Source: Streptomyces sp. NBC_00554
GTDB taxonomy: Bacteria; Actinomycetota; Actinomycetes; Streptomycetales; Streptomycetaceae
DNA length: 64,000 bases
Reading direction: 5' to 3'
Assembly (NCBI RefSeq): GCF_041431135.1
Contig: NZ_CP107799.1
Coordinates: forward strand, 9,812,501-9,876,500
Positions 51,553 through 59,974 of the stretch are shown one piece after another. Each line of letters starts with the position of its first letter. Within the stretch, counting starts at the first letter, position 1. The notes under the pieces are model-generated. The model was not told the DNA's origin. It saw only the letters and a program-made list of their open reading frames with translations, and did not search any database. The translations under genes were made by a program, and so were the position numbers.

Positions 51553-52836
51553 TCAGGAGAGGCCGGCGGCCCAGTCGTAACCCTTGAGGTAGGGGTCCGG
51601 CTTGATCGGCTTGCCGGAGTCCCAGACCTGCTCGATCAGCCCGTCGTCACCGATCTTGCCGATACGGGCGGTCTTGTAGATGTGCTGGCTTGCGCCGTCG
51701 ACCGTGACCTTGCCCTCGGGTGCGTCGAAGGTGATGCCGTCCGAGGCCGCCTTGACCTTCTCGGGGTCGAACGACTTGGCCTTCTCGACCATGGCCTTCC
51801 ACAGATAGACCGAGGTGTACGCGGCCTCCATCGGGTCACTGGTCGGCTTGTCCTGGCCGTACTTGTCCTTGTACGCCTTCACGAACTTGGTGTTCGCGGC
51901 GCCCGGAGTGGTCTGGTAGTAGTTCCAGGCCGTCAACTGGCCCGCCAGGTACTGCGCTCCGATCGACTTGACCTCTTCCTCGGCGATCGACACCGAGACC
52001 ACCGGCATGCCCTTGGCGGTCAGGCCCGCGGACTTGTACTCCTTGAAGAAGGCCACGTTCGAGTCGCCGTTGAGGGTGTTGAAGACCGCGTCCGCCTTCG
52101 ACGCCTTCACCTTGTTGGCGATCGTGCTGAACTCCGTGGAGCCCAGCGGCGCGTAGTCCTCGCCGAGCACCGTCATGCCGTTGGCCTTCGCGTACGCCTT
52201 GATCTCCTTGTTGGCGGTGCGCGGGAAGACGTAGTCGCTGCCGACCAGGTAGATCTTCTTCTTGCCCTGGCTCTTGAGGTAGTCGAGCGCCGGGATGATC
52301 TGCTGGTTGGTGGTCGCGCCCGTGTAGAAGATGTACGGGGACTCCTCAAGTCCCTCGTACTGCACGGGGTAGAACAGCAGCGACTTGTTCTTCTCGAAGA
52401 CCGGCTTGACGGCCTTGCGGCTCGCGGAGGTCCAGCAGCCGAAGGTGGCCGCGACCCGGTCCTCCGAGATCAGCTTCTGCGCCTTCTCGGCGAACGTCGG
52501 CCAGTCGGAGGCGCCGTCCTCGCTGATCGGCTTGATCTGCTTGCCGAGGACTCCGCCCGAGGCGTTGATCTCGTCGATCGCCAGCTTCAGCGAGTCGCGT
52601 ACGGTCACCTCGCTGATCGCCATCGTGCCGGACAGCGAGTTGAGCAGTCCGACCTTGACGGTGTCACCGCTCACGTCGGCCTGGGCGGCCTTGTCGGACG
52701 TACCGCCCGCGTCGGTCTTCGCGCCGCACGCGGAGAGCGCGACGACGGCCGCGAGTGCGGCGGCGCCGGCCACCACCCGGCGTCGGAGAATATTGGAACC
52801 GCTGAAACTGCCGGAACCGCTGGAACCGCTGGACAA
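51553..52836 (-). CDS. urtA: Urea ABC transporter substrate-binding lipoprotein
   Basis: A 427-aa type I periplasmic-binding protein. The lipobox is VALSAC (Cys37). FGCWTSASRKAVKPVFEKN, LLFYPVQYEGLEESPYIFYTG (part shown: FYPVQYEGLEESP) and GSDYVFPRTANKEIKAY are UrtA-specific motifs. The only start with a ribosome site is TTG 52836, after GGGGG. First gene of urtABCDE. High-affinity urea uptake is normally used under nitrogen limitation, consistent with a possible GlnR site upstream. Confidence 0.92.
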   Translation of the reverse strand: MSSGSSGSGSFSGSNILRRRVVAGAAALAAVVALSACGAKTDAGGTSDKAAQADVSGDTVKVGLLNSLSGTMAISEVTVRDSLKLAIDEINASGGVLGKQIKPISEDGASDWPTFAEKAQKLISEDRVAATFGCWTSASRKAVKPVFEKNKSLLFYPVQYEGLEESPYIFYTGATTNQQIIPALDYLKSQGKKKIYLVGSDYVFPRTANKEIKAYAKANGMTVLGEDYAPLGSTEFSTIANKVKASKADAVFNTLNGDSNVAFFKEYKSAGLTAKGMPVVSVSIAEEEVKSIGAQYLAGQLTAWNYYQTTPGAANTKFVKAYKDKYGQDKPTSDPMEAAYTSVYLWKAMVEKAKSFDPEKVKAASDGITFDAPEGKVTVDGASQHIYKTARIGKIGDDGLIEQVWDSGKPIKPDPYLKGYDWAAGLS

Positions 52837-52902
52837 AAGAACCCCCTCGGGCTGTGGAGGAGACGACCTCCTGAAGTGCGGTCCACAGCCTCAAGTGACC
52901 CT

Positions 52903-52918
52903 GTTTCCAAGGTGTTTC
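52903..52918 (-). promoter_or_regulatory. Possible GlnR site upstream of urtA
   Basis: On the minus strand GAAAC-6 nt-GAAAC, about 70 nt before the urtA start, has the 5-6-5 layout of actinobacterial GlnR boxes. The first half departs from GTnAC, so this is tentative. Confidence 0.35.
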
Positions 52919-52983
52919 GCGATACTTTCCCGGCGGTATCTTCCCGCTCTCATGAGGCGGTCGCGGGGAAATCCCGGGGCAAC

Positions 52984-53038
52984 AAAAAATGCCCGGGGCT
53001 GAATTCGTGATCCGAATTCACAATTCGCCCGAGGCATT
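52984..53038 (-). terminator. Intrinsic terminator of the UrtA/AmiC-like sensor gene
   Basis: A nested hairpin: outer 10-bp stem 52988-52997 with 53028-53038 (one bulge) and inner 8-bp arms 53000-53007 with 53013-53020. It is followed on the minus strand by a run of six T. Confidence 0.8.
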
Positions 53039-53083
53039 CTAGTTACTTCCTGTGGGAAGTATCTTGGCGGGAGCGCGGTCATG

Positions 53084-54196
53084 TCAAGGGTGGGAACCGT
53101 GAAGGTCGAGCTGGGCGACCACGTCGAAGCCGACACCGTCCGCCCGTGCCAGATAGATGCGTTGGCGGACATGGGCGCCCCGCAGATGGAGCAGGCCGCG
53201 CGGGCCCTCGTACGACACCGTCTCGGCCGCCGCTCCGATCGCCGACACGTCGAGCGTCCTGGCCCGGCCGACCAGCGCGGCCAGCAACAGCACGCCCTCG
53301 TAACAGGATTCGCCGAGGCTCCCCAGGGCCGGTGCCTCGATGCCGAACCGTCCGGCGTACTGGCCGTGGAAGTCGAGGGTGTCCTGGTTCGCCAGTGAGG
53401 CGAAGAACCCGGCGGTGCTGTAGAGGTCCACGGTGGCCGTCGGCCCGCTCGCCATCAGCATGTTCTCGTCCATCAGCGTGCTCAGCCGCAGACAGCGCGC
53501 GTCGAGGCCTGCCACGGCGAACGCCCGGTTGAAGCGCACCGCGTCGCTGCCGACGAGCAGCATGAGCACGCCGTCCGCGTCCGACCGCTCGATCCGGCGC
53601 AGGACCGCGTCGAAGTCGTGTGTGCCCAGGGGGAGATAGACCTCCCCCTGGATCCTGCCGCCCGCCTCCCGAGCGAAGGCGTGCGCGGCCCGCGCCGTAC
53701 GACGGGGCCACACATAGTCGTTGCCCACGACGAACCAGCGCCGCACCCCGCGCTCATGGGCCAACAATCCCATCGCGGGCCGCAGTTGATCGCGTGGTGT
53801 CTCGCTGGTGAGGAACACGCCCGCGGTGTTCTCACCGCCCTCGTACAGCGCGGTGTAGACGTACGGCACCCGATGAGCGATCCTCGGCGCCAGCGCCTGC
53901 CGCACCGAGGAGATGTGCCAGCCCGTGACGCCCTGCACGACCCCCAGGTCCACCAACGCCTCGACGTGGTCGGCGACTTCGCGCGGCCCGCTGCCGCCGT
54001 CGACGGGCAGCAGCCGCAGCTCCCTGCCGAGGACCCCGCCCGCGCGGTTGACCTCCTCCGCGGCCAGCTGTGCGCACAGTTCGCAGGTCGGTCCGAAGAT
54101 CCCCGCCGATCCCTGCATGGGGAAGACGAGGGCCACCCGGAACACGGAGTCGTCTGCCGTGAACCAGTCGGGCGGAGGCGGATCGTGCCGGAACAT
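53084..54196 (-). CDS. Cytosolic UrtA/AmiC-like ligand-binding sensor protein
   Basis: A 370-aa type I periplasmic-binding-protein fold without any signal peptide or lipobox. RVALVFPMQGSAGIFGPTCE, GVTGWHISSVRQALAP, PYVYTALYEGGENTAGVF and VGNDYVWPRRTARAAHAF correspond to UrtA motifs but diverge, as in AmiC, the amide sensor of Pseudomonas. Located between the urt operon and a divergent MarR gene and ended by its own terminator. It is probably an intracellular sensor of urea, amides or a similar solute; a partner antiterminator (AmiR) is not seen nearby. Confidence 0.75.
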   Translation of the reverse strand: MFRHDPPPPDWFTADDSVFRVALVFPMQGSAGIFGPTCELCAQLAAEEVNRAGGVLGRELRLLPVDGGSGPREVADHVEALVDLGVVQGVTGWHISSVRQALAPRIAHRVPYVYTALYEGGENTAGVFLTSETPRDQLRPAMGLLAHERGVRRWFVVGNDYVWPRRTARAAHAFAREAGGRIQGEVYLPLGTHDFDAVLRRIERSDADGVLMLLVGSDAVRFNRAFAVAGLDARCLRLSTLMDENMLMASGPTATVDLYSTAGFFASLANQDTLDFHGQYAGRFGIEAPALGSLGESCYEGVLLLAALVGRARTLDVSAIGAAAETVSYEGPRGLLHLRGAHVRQRIYLARADGVGFDVVAQLDLHGSHP

Positions 54197-54274
54197 GGAG
54201 TCATGATTTCGGGTCCGCCCGGTGAACTCCAGTCTGTCTCATACCATGTACAAACCCCGGGACCGAGGAGCAGG

Positions 54275-54721
54275 ATGCCCACCCCAACTCCGCGTCAGCC
54301 CCAGGATCTGGCGCACCTCCTGACGCGGGCCGAGCGGCTGGCCGCGCGTCGGCTGCAGAGCGTGCTCGACGCGGACGGTTGCTCGCTCGACGCGTGGCGG
54401 GTGCTCGCCCTGCTCGCCGACGGCGAAGGGCATCACATGACGGCGATAGCCGAGGCCGCCTTCCTGCCGCCCCCGACGCTGACCAAACTCGTCGACCACC
54501 TCGTCGACCAGAACCTCGTCCACCGCCGCGTCGACCCGCTCGACCGGCGCCGCATCCTCGCGTATCTCACCCCGCGCGGCCAGGCGTACTGGCGGCGCCT
54601 CGACCGTGAGGTCCGAGCCCAGTGGCCGGTGCTGAGCGACGGCGACGACGAACTGCTGCGGGCCCTGCTGGGGCGCCTTACGGACGCGCTCGACGGGGCA
54701 AGCGCCGACACCACGCGCTGA
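54275..54721 (+). CDS. MarR-family transcriptional regulator
   Basis: A 148-aa winged-helix protein. WRVLALLADGEGHHMTAIAEAAFLPPPTLTKLVDHLVDQNLVHRRVDPLDRRRILAYLTPRG is the MarR core, seen as MTAIAEAAFLPPPTLTKLVD and RRVDPLDRRRILAYLT. GAGGAG lies just before ATG 54275. It is divergent from the AmiC-like gene with 78 nt between, so it may regulate that gene and itself. A short TACCATGTA near-palindrome at about 54242 is a weak operator candidate. Confidence 0.87.
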   Translation: MPTPTPRQPQDLAHLLTRAERLAARRLQSVLDADGCSLDAWRVLALLADGEGHHMTAIAEAAFLPPPTLTKLVDHLVDQNLVHRRVDPLDRRRILAYLTPRGQAYWRRLDREVRAQWPVLSDGDDELLRALLGRLTDALDGASADTTR

Positions 54722-54910
54722 CACCTTCCGCGGCAGCCGAAGGGAACTCTCTGTGACGCTAATCTCGCGGAGAGTGCTTTCGTGTGCCCGGAATTTATTT
54801 GGGCACCTGAAAGGTTGGTATATACATCCAGCTGCAAGTTCGGCTTTACCGCCGGCTATCGAGTACGTCGCGCGGCCGCCCATCCGTCCGCGCCCGACCA
54901 GCGAGGCACC

Positions 54911-56233
54911 GTGAACCAGCCCACCACCGAACAGCCCGCCGACGTCGTCTCCCGGCTGCGCGCGACCTTCCGCTCGGGTCGTACCAAGCCCGTCGAATGG
55001 CGTACGACCCAGCTGCGCCGACTGCGCGAGCTGCTCACCACGCACGGCGAGGACATCGCCGCCGCCCTCCACGCGGACCTCGGCAAGAGTTCCACGGAGG
55101 CCTTCCGCACGGAGATCAACTTCACCGTGCGCGAGATCGACCACACCCTGGACCACCTCGACACCTGGCTGCGCCCCGAGTCCGCCCCGGTCCCGGCGCA
55201 CCTCGGCGGCGACGCGACGGCCTGGACGCAGTACGACCCCCTGGGTGTCGTCCTGGTCATCGCCCCCTGGAACTATCCGGTGCAGCTCCTGCTCACCCCG
55301 CTGCTCGGCGCGCTCGCCGCGGGCAACGCGGTGGTCGCCAAGCCCAGCGAGCTGGCTCCCGCCACGTCCGCCGTCCTCGCCAGGTTGCTGCCGCAGTACC
55401 TCGACACCGACGCGGTCGCCGTCGTCGAGGGCGCCATCCCGGAGACCACGGCTCTGCTGGCCGAGCGCTTCGACCACATCTTCTACACCGGCAACGGCAC
55501 GGTCGGCCGCATCGTGATGCGCGCCGCGGCTGAGCACCTCACCCCCGTCGCCCTCGAACTCGGCGGCAAGTCCCCGGCGTTCGTCGACCGCGGCACCGAC
55601 CTGGCCGTCGTCGCCGACCGCCTGGTCCGCGGCAAGTTCCTCAACGCCGGTCAGACCTGCGTCGCACCCGACTACGTCCTGACCGACCCCGTGACAGCCC
55701 GCGCCCTTGAGCCCGAGCTCACCCGGGCCGTCGAAGAGGTCTTCGGTGCCGAGCCGAAGACGTCCACCGAGTTCGGACGGATCGTCAACGAGCGGCACTT
55801 CGACCGGCTCAGCTCGCTGCTCGACTCCGGCCGTACGGTCACCGGCGGCGACAGCGACCGTGCCGTCAAGTACATCGCGCCGACCGTCCTGGCCGACGTC
55901 GACCCCAAGTCGCCCGTCATGGCGGAGGAGATCTTCGGCCCGATCCTTCCGATCGTCACGGCGGCGGACCTCGACGAGGCCATCGGCTTCATCAACGACC
56001 GTGACAAGCCGCTGGCCCTGTACGTCTTCACCGACTCGGACGTCACCCGGCAGCGGCTCGCCGCCGAGACCTCGTCCGGCGGCCTTGGTTTCGGCCTGCC
56101 GCTCGCCCATCTGACCGTCTCCGACCTCCCGTTCGGCGGGGTCGGCGAGAGCGGCATGGGCAGCTACCACGGCCGCTACTCGATCGAGACGTTCAGCCAC
56201 CGCAAGGCGGTGCTGGAGAAGCCGCTCGCCTGA
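54911..56233 (+). CDS. Class 3 aldehyde dehydrogenase
   Basis: A 440-aa ALDH of the fatty/aromatic aldehyde (class 3) type, which lacks the N-terminal extension of other ALDHs. IAPWNYPVQL binds NAD(P), ALELGGKSP holds the general base Glu216, and FLNAGQTCVAPDY the nucleophile Cys250. GFGLPLAHLTVSDLPFGGVGESG is the C-terminal landmark. GTG 54911 begins at the conserved N-terminus. The 189 nt upstream contain an A/T-rich patch near 54815 but no clear operator. Confidence 0.88.
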   Translation: MNQPTTEQPADVVSRLRATFRSGRTKPVEWRTTQLRRLRELLTTHGEDIAAALHADLGKSSTEAFRTEINFTVREIDHTLDHLDTWLRPESAPVPAHLGGDATAWTQYDPLGVVLVIAPWNYPVQLLLTPLLGALAAGNAVVAKPSELAPATSAVLARLLPQYLDTDAVAVVEGAIPETTALLAERFDHIFYTGNGTVGRIVMRAAAEHLTPVALELGGKSPAFVDRGTDLAVVADRLVRGKFLNAGQTCVAPDYVLTDPVTARALEPELTRAVEEVFGAEPKTSTEFGRIVNERHFDRLSSLLDSGRTVTGGDSDRAVKYIAPTVLADVDPKSPVMAEEIFGPILPIVTAADLDEAIGFINDRDKPLALYVFTDSDVTRQRLAAETSSGGLGFGLPLAHLTVSDLPFGGVGESGMGSYHGRYSIETFSHRKAVLEKPLA

Positions 56234-56266
56234 GGCGGGAGGCGGGAGTGACGAGGAAGTCGGGCC

Positions 56267-56302
56267 GTGGCCCGGGTCGGAAGCTGAACCGGCCCGGGCC
56301 AC
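56267..56302 (+). terminator. Terminator after aldehyde dehydrogenase gene
   Basis: A 14- to 15-bp stem (56267-56280 with 56289-56302) with one G-T pair and an 8-nt loop. Confidence 0.7.
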
Positions 56303-56408
56303 CGTGCTGCTCAAGTGTCACGGGTGTCATGGAATGCGCCGCTATCGGGCGTGCCGCTCAATTGTCGCCGGATGTCAGGCAGTTCAGCCGCCAACGTTGT
56401 CAGTTCGG

Positions 56409-56440
56409 CTTGGTCTAGACCTTGACTGGTACAGACCAAT
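56409..56440 (+). promoter_or_regulatory. Tandem DasR-like (dre) sites over the chitinase promoter
   Basis: Two adjacent near-palindromes, TGGTCTAGACCT core (56411-56422) and ACTGGTACAGACCAAT (56425-56440), resemble the dre consensus and the direct repeats of Streptomyces chitinase promoters. TTGACT (56422-56427) and TTAAGT (56445-56450), 17 bp apart, form the promoter. Confidence 0.75.
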
Positions 56441-56578
56441 GCGATTAAGTGTGCCTCCACACCCCCCACCACGGCCGCCCCCGACGCCGTGCCAGGCTCG
56501 ACCGGCGCGTGCGCGCAAGGCATCGCTTCGCTTTGCTCTTGGTCGGGTGCGGCCGTGCTCCGCAAAGGAGTTGATCCT

Positions 56579-57466
56579 GTGTCGAGGCGCCGCATCTCCG
56601 CACTCATGGCAGCAGTCGTCATCGGAACCGCCGCACCGGTGCTCCTGCCGGCCGCGAGTGCTTCCGCCGCGGCTTGTTCGAGCTACCCGAGCTGGGTCGC
56701 CGGCAAGGCGTACGTCACCGGAAACATCGTCCGCTACACCGACGGCAAGGCCTACATAGCCGAGCACGACAACCCGGGCTACGACCCCACCATCAGCACC
56801 TGGTTCTGGGAGCCCTACGCCTGCGACGGCTCGTCGACCCCCGTCGGGAACTTCCCCGTCACCGAGGCGCAGTTCAACCAGATGTTCCCGAGCAGGAACT
56901 CCTTCTACTCGTACAGCGGACTGACCGCCGCCCTGAGCGCCTACCCGGGCTTCGCCAACACCGGCAGTGACACGGTGAAGAAGCAGGAGGCCGCCGCCTT
57001 CCTCGCCAACGTCAACCACGAGACCGGCGGTCTGGTCTACATCGTCGAGCAGAACACCGCCAACTACCCGCACTACTGCGACTGGAGCCAGTCCTACGGC
57101 TGCCCGGCCGGCCAGGCGGCGTACTACGGCCGTGGCCCGATCCAGCTCAGCTGGAACTTCAACTACAAGGCCGCGGGCGACGCGCTCGGCATCGACCTGC
57201 TCAACAACCCCTGGCTCGTGCAGAACGACGCCGCGGTGGCCTGGAAGACCGGCCTCTGGTACTGGAACACCCAGAACGGTCCCGGCACCATGACCCCGCA
57301 CAACGCCATGGTCAACGGCGCCGGCTTCGGCCAGACCATCCGCAGCATCAACGGCTCCCTGGAATGCGACGGCAAGAACCCCGCGCAGGTCCAGAGCCGC
57401 GTCGACGCCTACAACCGCTTCACCTCGATCCTCGGCGTCTCACCCGGAGCCAACCTCTACTGCTGA
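56579..57466 (+). CDS. Secreted family 19 chitinase with chitin-binding domain
   Basis: A 295-aa exported enzyme. Signal peptide to about residue 32 (ASAAAC). A CBM5/12-type chitin-binding domain (about 33-77) has WVAGKAYVTGNIVRYTDGK and FWEPYAC. A GH19 catalytic domain follows, with catalytic Glu in NVNHETGG, plus YYGRGPIQLSWNFNY and INGSLECDG. AAAGGAG lies 8 nt before GTG 56579. The tandem DasR-like sites upstream predict derepression by glucosamine-6-phosphate when chitin is degraded. Confidence 0.93.
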   Translation: MSRRRISALMAAVVIGTAAPVLLPAASASAAACSSYPSWVAGKAYVTGNIVRYTDGKAYIAEHDNPGYDPTISTWFWEPYACDGSSTPVGNFPVTEAQFNQMFPSRNSFYSYSGLTAALSAYPGFANTGSDTVKKQEAAAFLANVNHETGGLVYIVEQNTANYPHYCDWSQSYGCPAGQAAYYGRGPIQLSWNFNYKAAGDALGIDLLNNPWLVQNDAAVAWKTGLWYWNTQNGPGTMTPHNAMVNGAGFGQTIRSINGSLECDGKNPAQVQSRVDAYNRFTSILGVSPGANLYC

Positions 57467-57551
57467 GATCGGTCGGCTCGGTGAACGCGTCCGCACGAGC
57501 AGCGCCCTGAACACGTACACGTAGGGGCAAATCCTGTGCGAAGCTGCCGCG

Positions 57552-58457
57552 ATGACCTCAGAGAAGATCACCGCGGCAGCCGCGGGCACCTGGAAACTCG
57601 GAGATCTGCCCGTCAGCCGCATCGGATACGGCGCGATGCGGCTGACGGGCAGTGCGGCCTTCCACCTCGGCGTACCGAGCGACCGTGAACGCTCGATCGC
57701 CGTGCTGCGGCGCGCGATCGAGCTCGGCGTCAATCACATCGACACCGCCGCCTTCTACTTCTCGTCGCTGCGCTCCGCGAACGAACTGATCAACAGCGCG
57801 CTCGCTCCGTACGCGGACGACCTGGTCATCGCCACCAAGGTCGGGCCGCACCGCGACTACTCGGGGGAGTGGGCCACCGCCGCCAGGCCGGACCAACTGC
57901 GCGGCCAGGTCGAGGAGAACCTGCGGCAGCTCGGCCGCGACCATCTCGACGTCGTGTACCTGCGCCGGATGCGGCAGGACTCCATCGCCGAGCACTTCGG
58001 CGCACTGGCCGAACTGCGTGACGCCGGCCTGATCCGGCACCTCGCCATCTCCGACGTCGCATCCGAGCACCTCGCCGAAGCGCAGGCCATCGCGCCGGTG
58101 GTGAGTGTGCAGAACAAGTACGGCCTCGACTTCCCGGACCCCGAGACCGACGCCGTCCTGCGGACCTGCGGCGAACAGGGCATCGCCTTCGTCCCCTTCT
58201 TCGCGATCGCGGGCAAGGGCGGCGCACACGGCGCGAGCGGCACCGATGACCACGAGGTGCTCGCCGTCGCGAGTGCGCACGGCGCGACCCCCGCGCAGAT
58301 CCGGCTCGCGTGGACACTGCGACAGGGCCCGCACGTGCTCGCCATCCCCGGCACCGGCAACCCGGACCACCTCGCCGAGAACGTGGCCGCGGGCGCGCTC
58401 CGGCTCACCGACGAGGAAACGGCCCGCCTCGACGCGCGGCACACGTCGGGCGAGTAA
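57552..58457 (+). CDS. Aldo/keto reductase
   Basis: A 301-aa TIM-barrel oxidoreductase. GYGAMRLTG starts the barrel; Asp and Tyr are in NHIDTAAFYFSS and Lys in VIATKVGPH. At the position of the usual catalytic His the strand reads VVYLRRM, as in a divergent actinobacterial subgroup. GTGNPDHLAENV binds the NADP phosphate. It uses NADPH to reduce an aldehyde or ketone; substrate unknown. Ends beside a degenerate TetR/SDR region. Confidence 0.85.
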   Translation: MTSEKITAAAAGTWKLGDLPVSRIGYGAMRLTGSAAFHLGVPSDRERSIAVLRRAIELGVNHIDTAAFYFSSLRSANELINSALAPYADDLVIATKVGPHRDYSGEWATAARPDQLRGQVEENLRQLGRDHLDVVYLRRMRQDSIAEHFGALAELRDAGLIRHLAISDVASEHLAEAQAIAPVVSVQNKYGLDFPDPETDAVLRTCGEQGIAFVPFFAIAGKGGAHGASGTDDHEVLAVASAHGATPAQIRLAWTLRQGPHVLAIPGTGNPDHLAENVAAGALRLTDEETARLDARHTSGE

Positions 58458-58469
58458 CTGCCCCGTTGT

Positions 58470-58754
58470 TCAGGACTCGGCCCCTTCGGGATCCACCACG
58501 GGTGTGCCCGGCGCCCCGAGGCGCAAGCCGTCGATGACCAGGTCGAGGAGCCGGGCCACGCGCGCCTCCCCCTCCTCGCCGGGGCCGGTCCGCCACAGGA
58601 ATCCCAGCATCAGCAGTACGTCGTCGGGGTCGACGCCCGGGCGGATGCTCCCGTCCTGCTCGCCGGCACGCAGCAACATGGTGACGGCGCCGATGACCGC
58701 CTCGTAGATCTCACCCGCGAGGCCGTCGTCGGCGGGGGAGTGCGGTACTTCCGA
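58470..58754 (-). pseudogene. TetR regulator remnant (C-terminal half only)
   Basis: About 94 residues (SEVPHSPADDGLAGEIYEAV to the end) match the C-terminal ligand domain of a TetR regulator (RAGEQDGSIRPGVDPDDVLL, VIDGLRLG). The helix-turn-helix half is absent. The frame stays open to 58874 but reads as shadow of the opposite-strand remnant, not TetR sequence. The break point, near 58750, is also where the SDR remnant begins. Confidence 0.7.
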
Positions 58755-59053
58755 CACGCCGTGCTGGTCATGACGTCCGCGTGCGCCGCCGCGACGCCAC
58801 CCCTGGCCGGCCCGGACAGCATCAGCGACGAAACCTGCTGGACCGACACCGACGACCCGACCCTGACCGCCCACCGGAAGTCGAAGGCCGTCGCGGAACG
58901 GGCCCCGGTGTTCGCGCGGTCGTGCCGTACCTCGGACGCAGGCATCTGCACCCCGCCGACAAGGCGCGACGGATGCCGGCGTGGCAGCCGCGCCCCGCCG
59001 CCGAGGCCGTCACCGACTGCGCGAGGAGCCTCGCCGCCCACCAGGTGGTCTAG
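58740..59053 (+). pseudogene. NAD-dependent epimerase/SDR remnant, N-terminus lost and frameshifted
   Basis: Two pieces of an extended SDR are recognisable. LVMTSACAAATPPLAGPDS through DDPTLTAHRKSKAVAERA is in frame with 58740. A different frame (phase of 58781) then carries a typical C-terminus, VVPYLGRRHLHPADKARRMP and the WQPRPAAEAVTDCARSL region, ending at TAG 59051-59053. The NAD-binding GxxGxxG domain is missing and a second deletion with frame change lies near 58900. Not functional. Confidence 0.7.
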
Positions 59054-59066
59054 GTCCTCCGCGGGC

Positions 59067-59777
59067 TCAGCCCAGCTGCTCGTGCAGGAACGCCACCGTG
59101 CTCTGCCAGGCCTGCGCGGCCGACTCCGGGTGGTACACGCCCGGACGTCCGTCATTGAAGAAGGCGTGCTGGGCGGGGTACAGACGCAGGTCCGCGGTGA
59201 TGCCGGACTGCTGCTGGATCGCCTCGCCCAGCTGGTCCAGGTTCTCCTTGGGGATGCTGGTGTCGAGTTCGCCGTAGTGCCCCTGGATCTGGGCCTTGAG
59301 GCCGGAGAAGTCGGGCAGCTCGCCCCGGATCACGCCGTAGAACGGCACCGCCGCACTGACACGGGGGTCCGCCGCGGCCTGGTATAGGACGAAGCCGCCA
59401 CCCATGCAGAAGCCGACCGAGCCCACCGTGGCGGAGGTGACCTCCGGAAGCCCGAGGAGGTGGTCGACCGCGCCGGAGAGCAGCTCGACGCCGCGCGACA
59501 CCGGCAGCTCCTTCATCATCCGCAGCGCTTCGTCGCTTTCGTGGGCGACATTGCCGCCGTACAGGTCGGGTGCCAGAGCGACGAAGCCCTCCGCCGCCAG
59601 CCGGTCCGCGACATTCGCGATGTGATCGGTGAGGCCCCACCACTCCTGGATGACGATGACGCCGGGCCCCTGCCCGGAGGGCGGCAGCGCCAGATACCCA
59701 TGCGCGGTGGTCCCCGTACTGGGGAACGTCACGTTCTGATGGGCGGGGGCTCCGGTCGACTTCGGCAGCTCGGACAT
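59067..59777 (-). CDS. Dienelactone hydrolase family protein
   Basis: A 236-aa alpha/beta hydrolase. The nucleophile is Cys124 in VGFCMGGGFV, with Asp in GELDTSIP and His in PAQHAFFND, the Cys-Asp-His triad of dienelactone hydrolases. VIVIQEWWGLTDHI is the N-terminal landmark. AGGAG lies 9 nt before ATG 59777. It hydrolyses lactones or esters; whether it works in a chlorocatechol-type pathway is unknown, since no partner enzymes are adjacent. Confidence 0.88.
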   Translation of the reverse strand: MSELPKSTGAPAHQNVTFPSTGTTAHGYLALPPSGQGPGVIVIQEWWGLTDHIANVADRLAAEGFVALAPDLYGGNVAHESDEALRMMKELPVSRGVELLSGAVDHLLGLPEVTSATVGSVGFCMGGGFVLYQAAADPRVSAAVPFYGVIRGELPDFSGLKAQIQGHYGELDTSIPKENLDQLGEAIQQQSGITADLRLYPAQHAFFNDGRPGVYHPESAAQAWQSTVAFLHEQLG

Positions 59778-59974
59778 GGCACTCAACTCCTGTGGGCGCA
59801 GCGTCAGGTGGGGTCACGGCGGGGCCGGCCCCGAGTCGATCTCCACCATGCCATGTGTGCTTGTGCCGCCCACTCCCGGCCCTTGCGGCATCGCCCGCCC
59901 TCAATCAGGGGTGCCCGCAGGATGCCGTACCCTACGTGTTACGTATAACCCACGGAGTCCGCGGAGAGCCCCTG

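Noticed and set aside
54230..54260. TACCATGTA near-palindrome as the MarR operator
   Set aside because: Three-base arms are too short to claim an operator; mentioned only as a weak candidate in the MarR entry.
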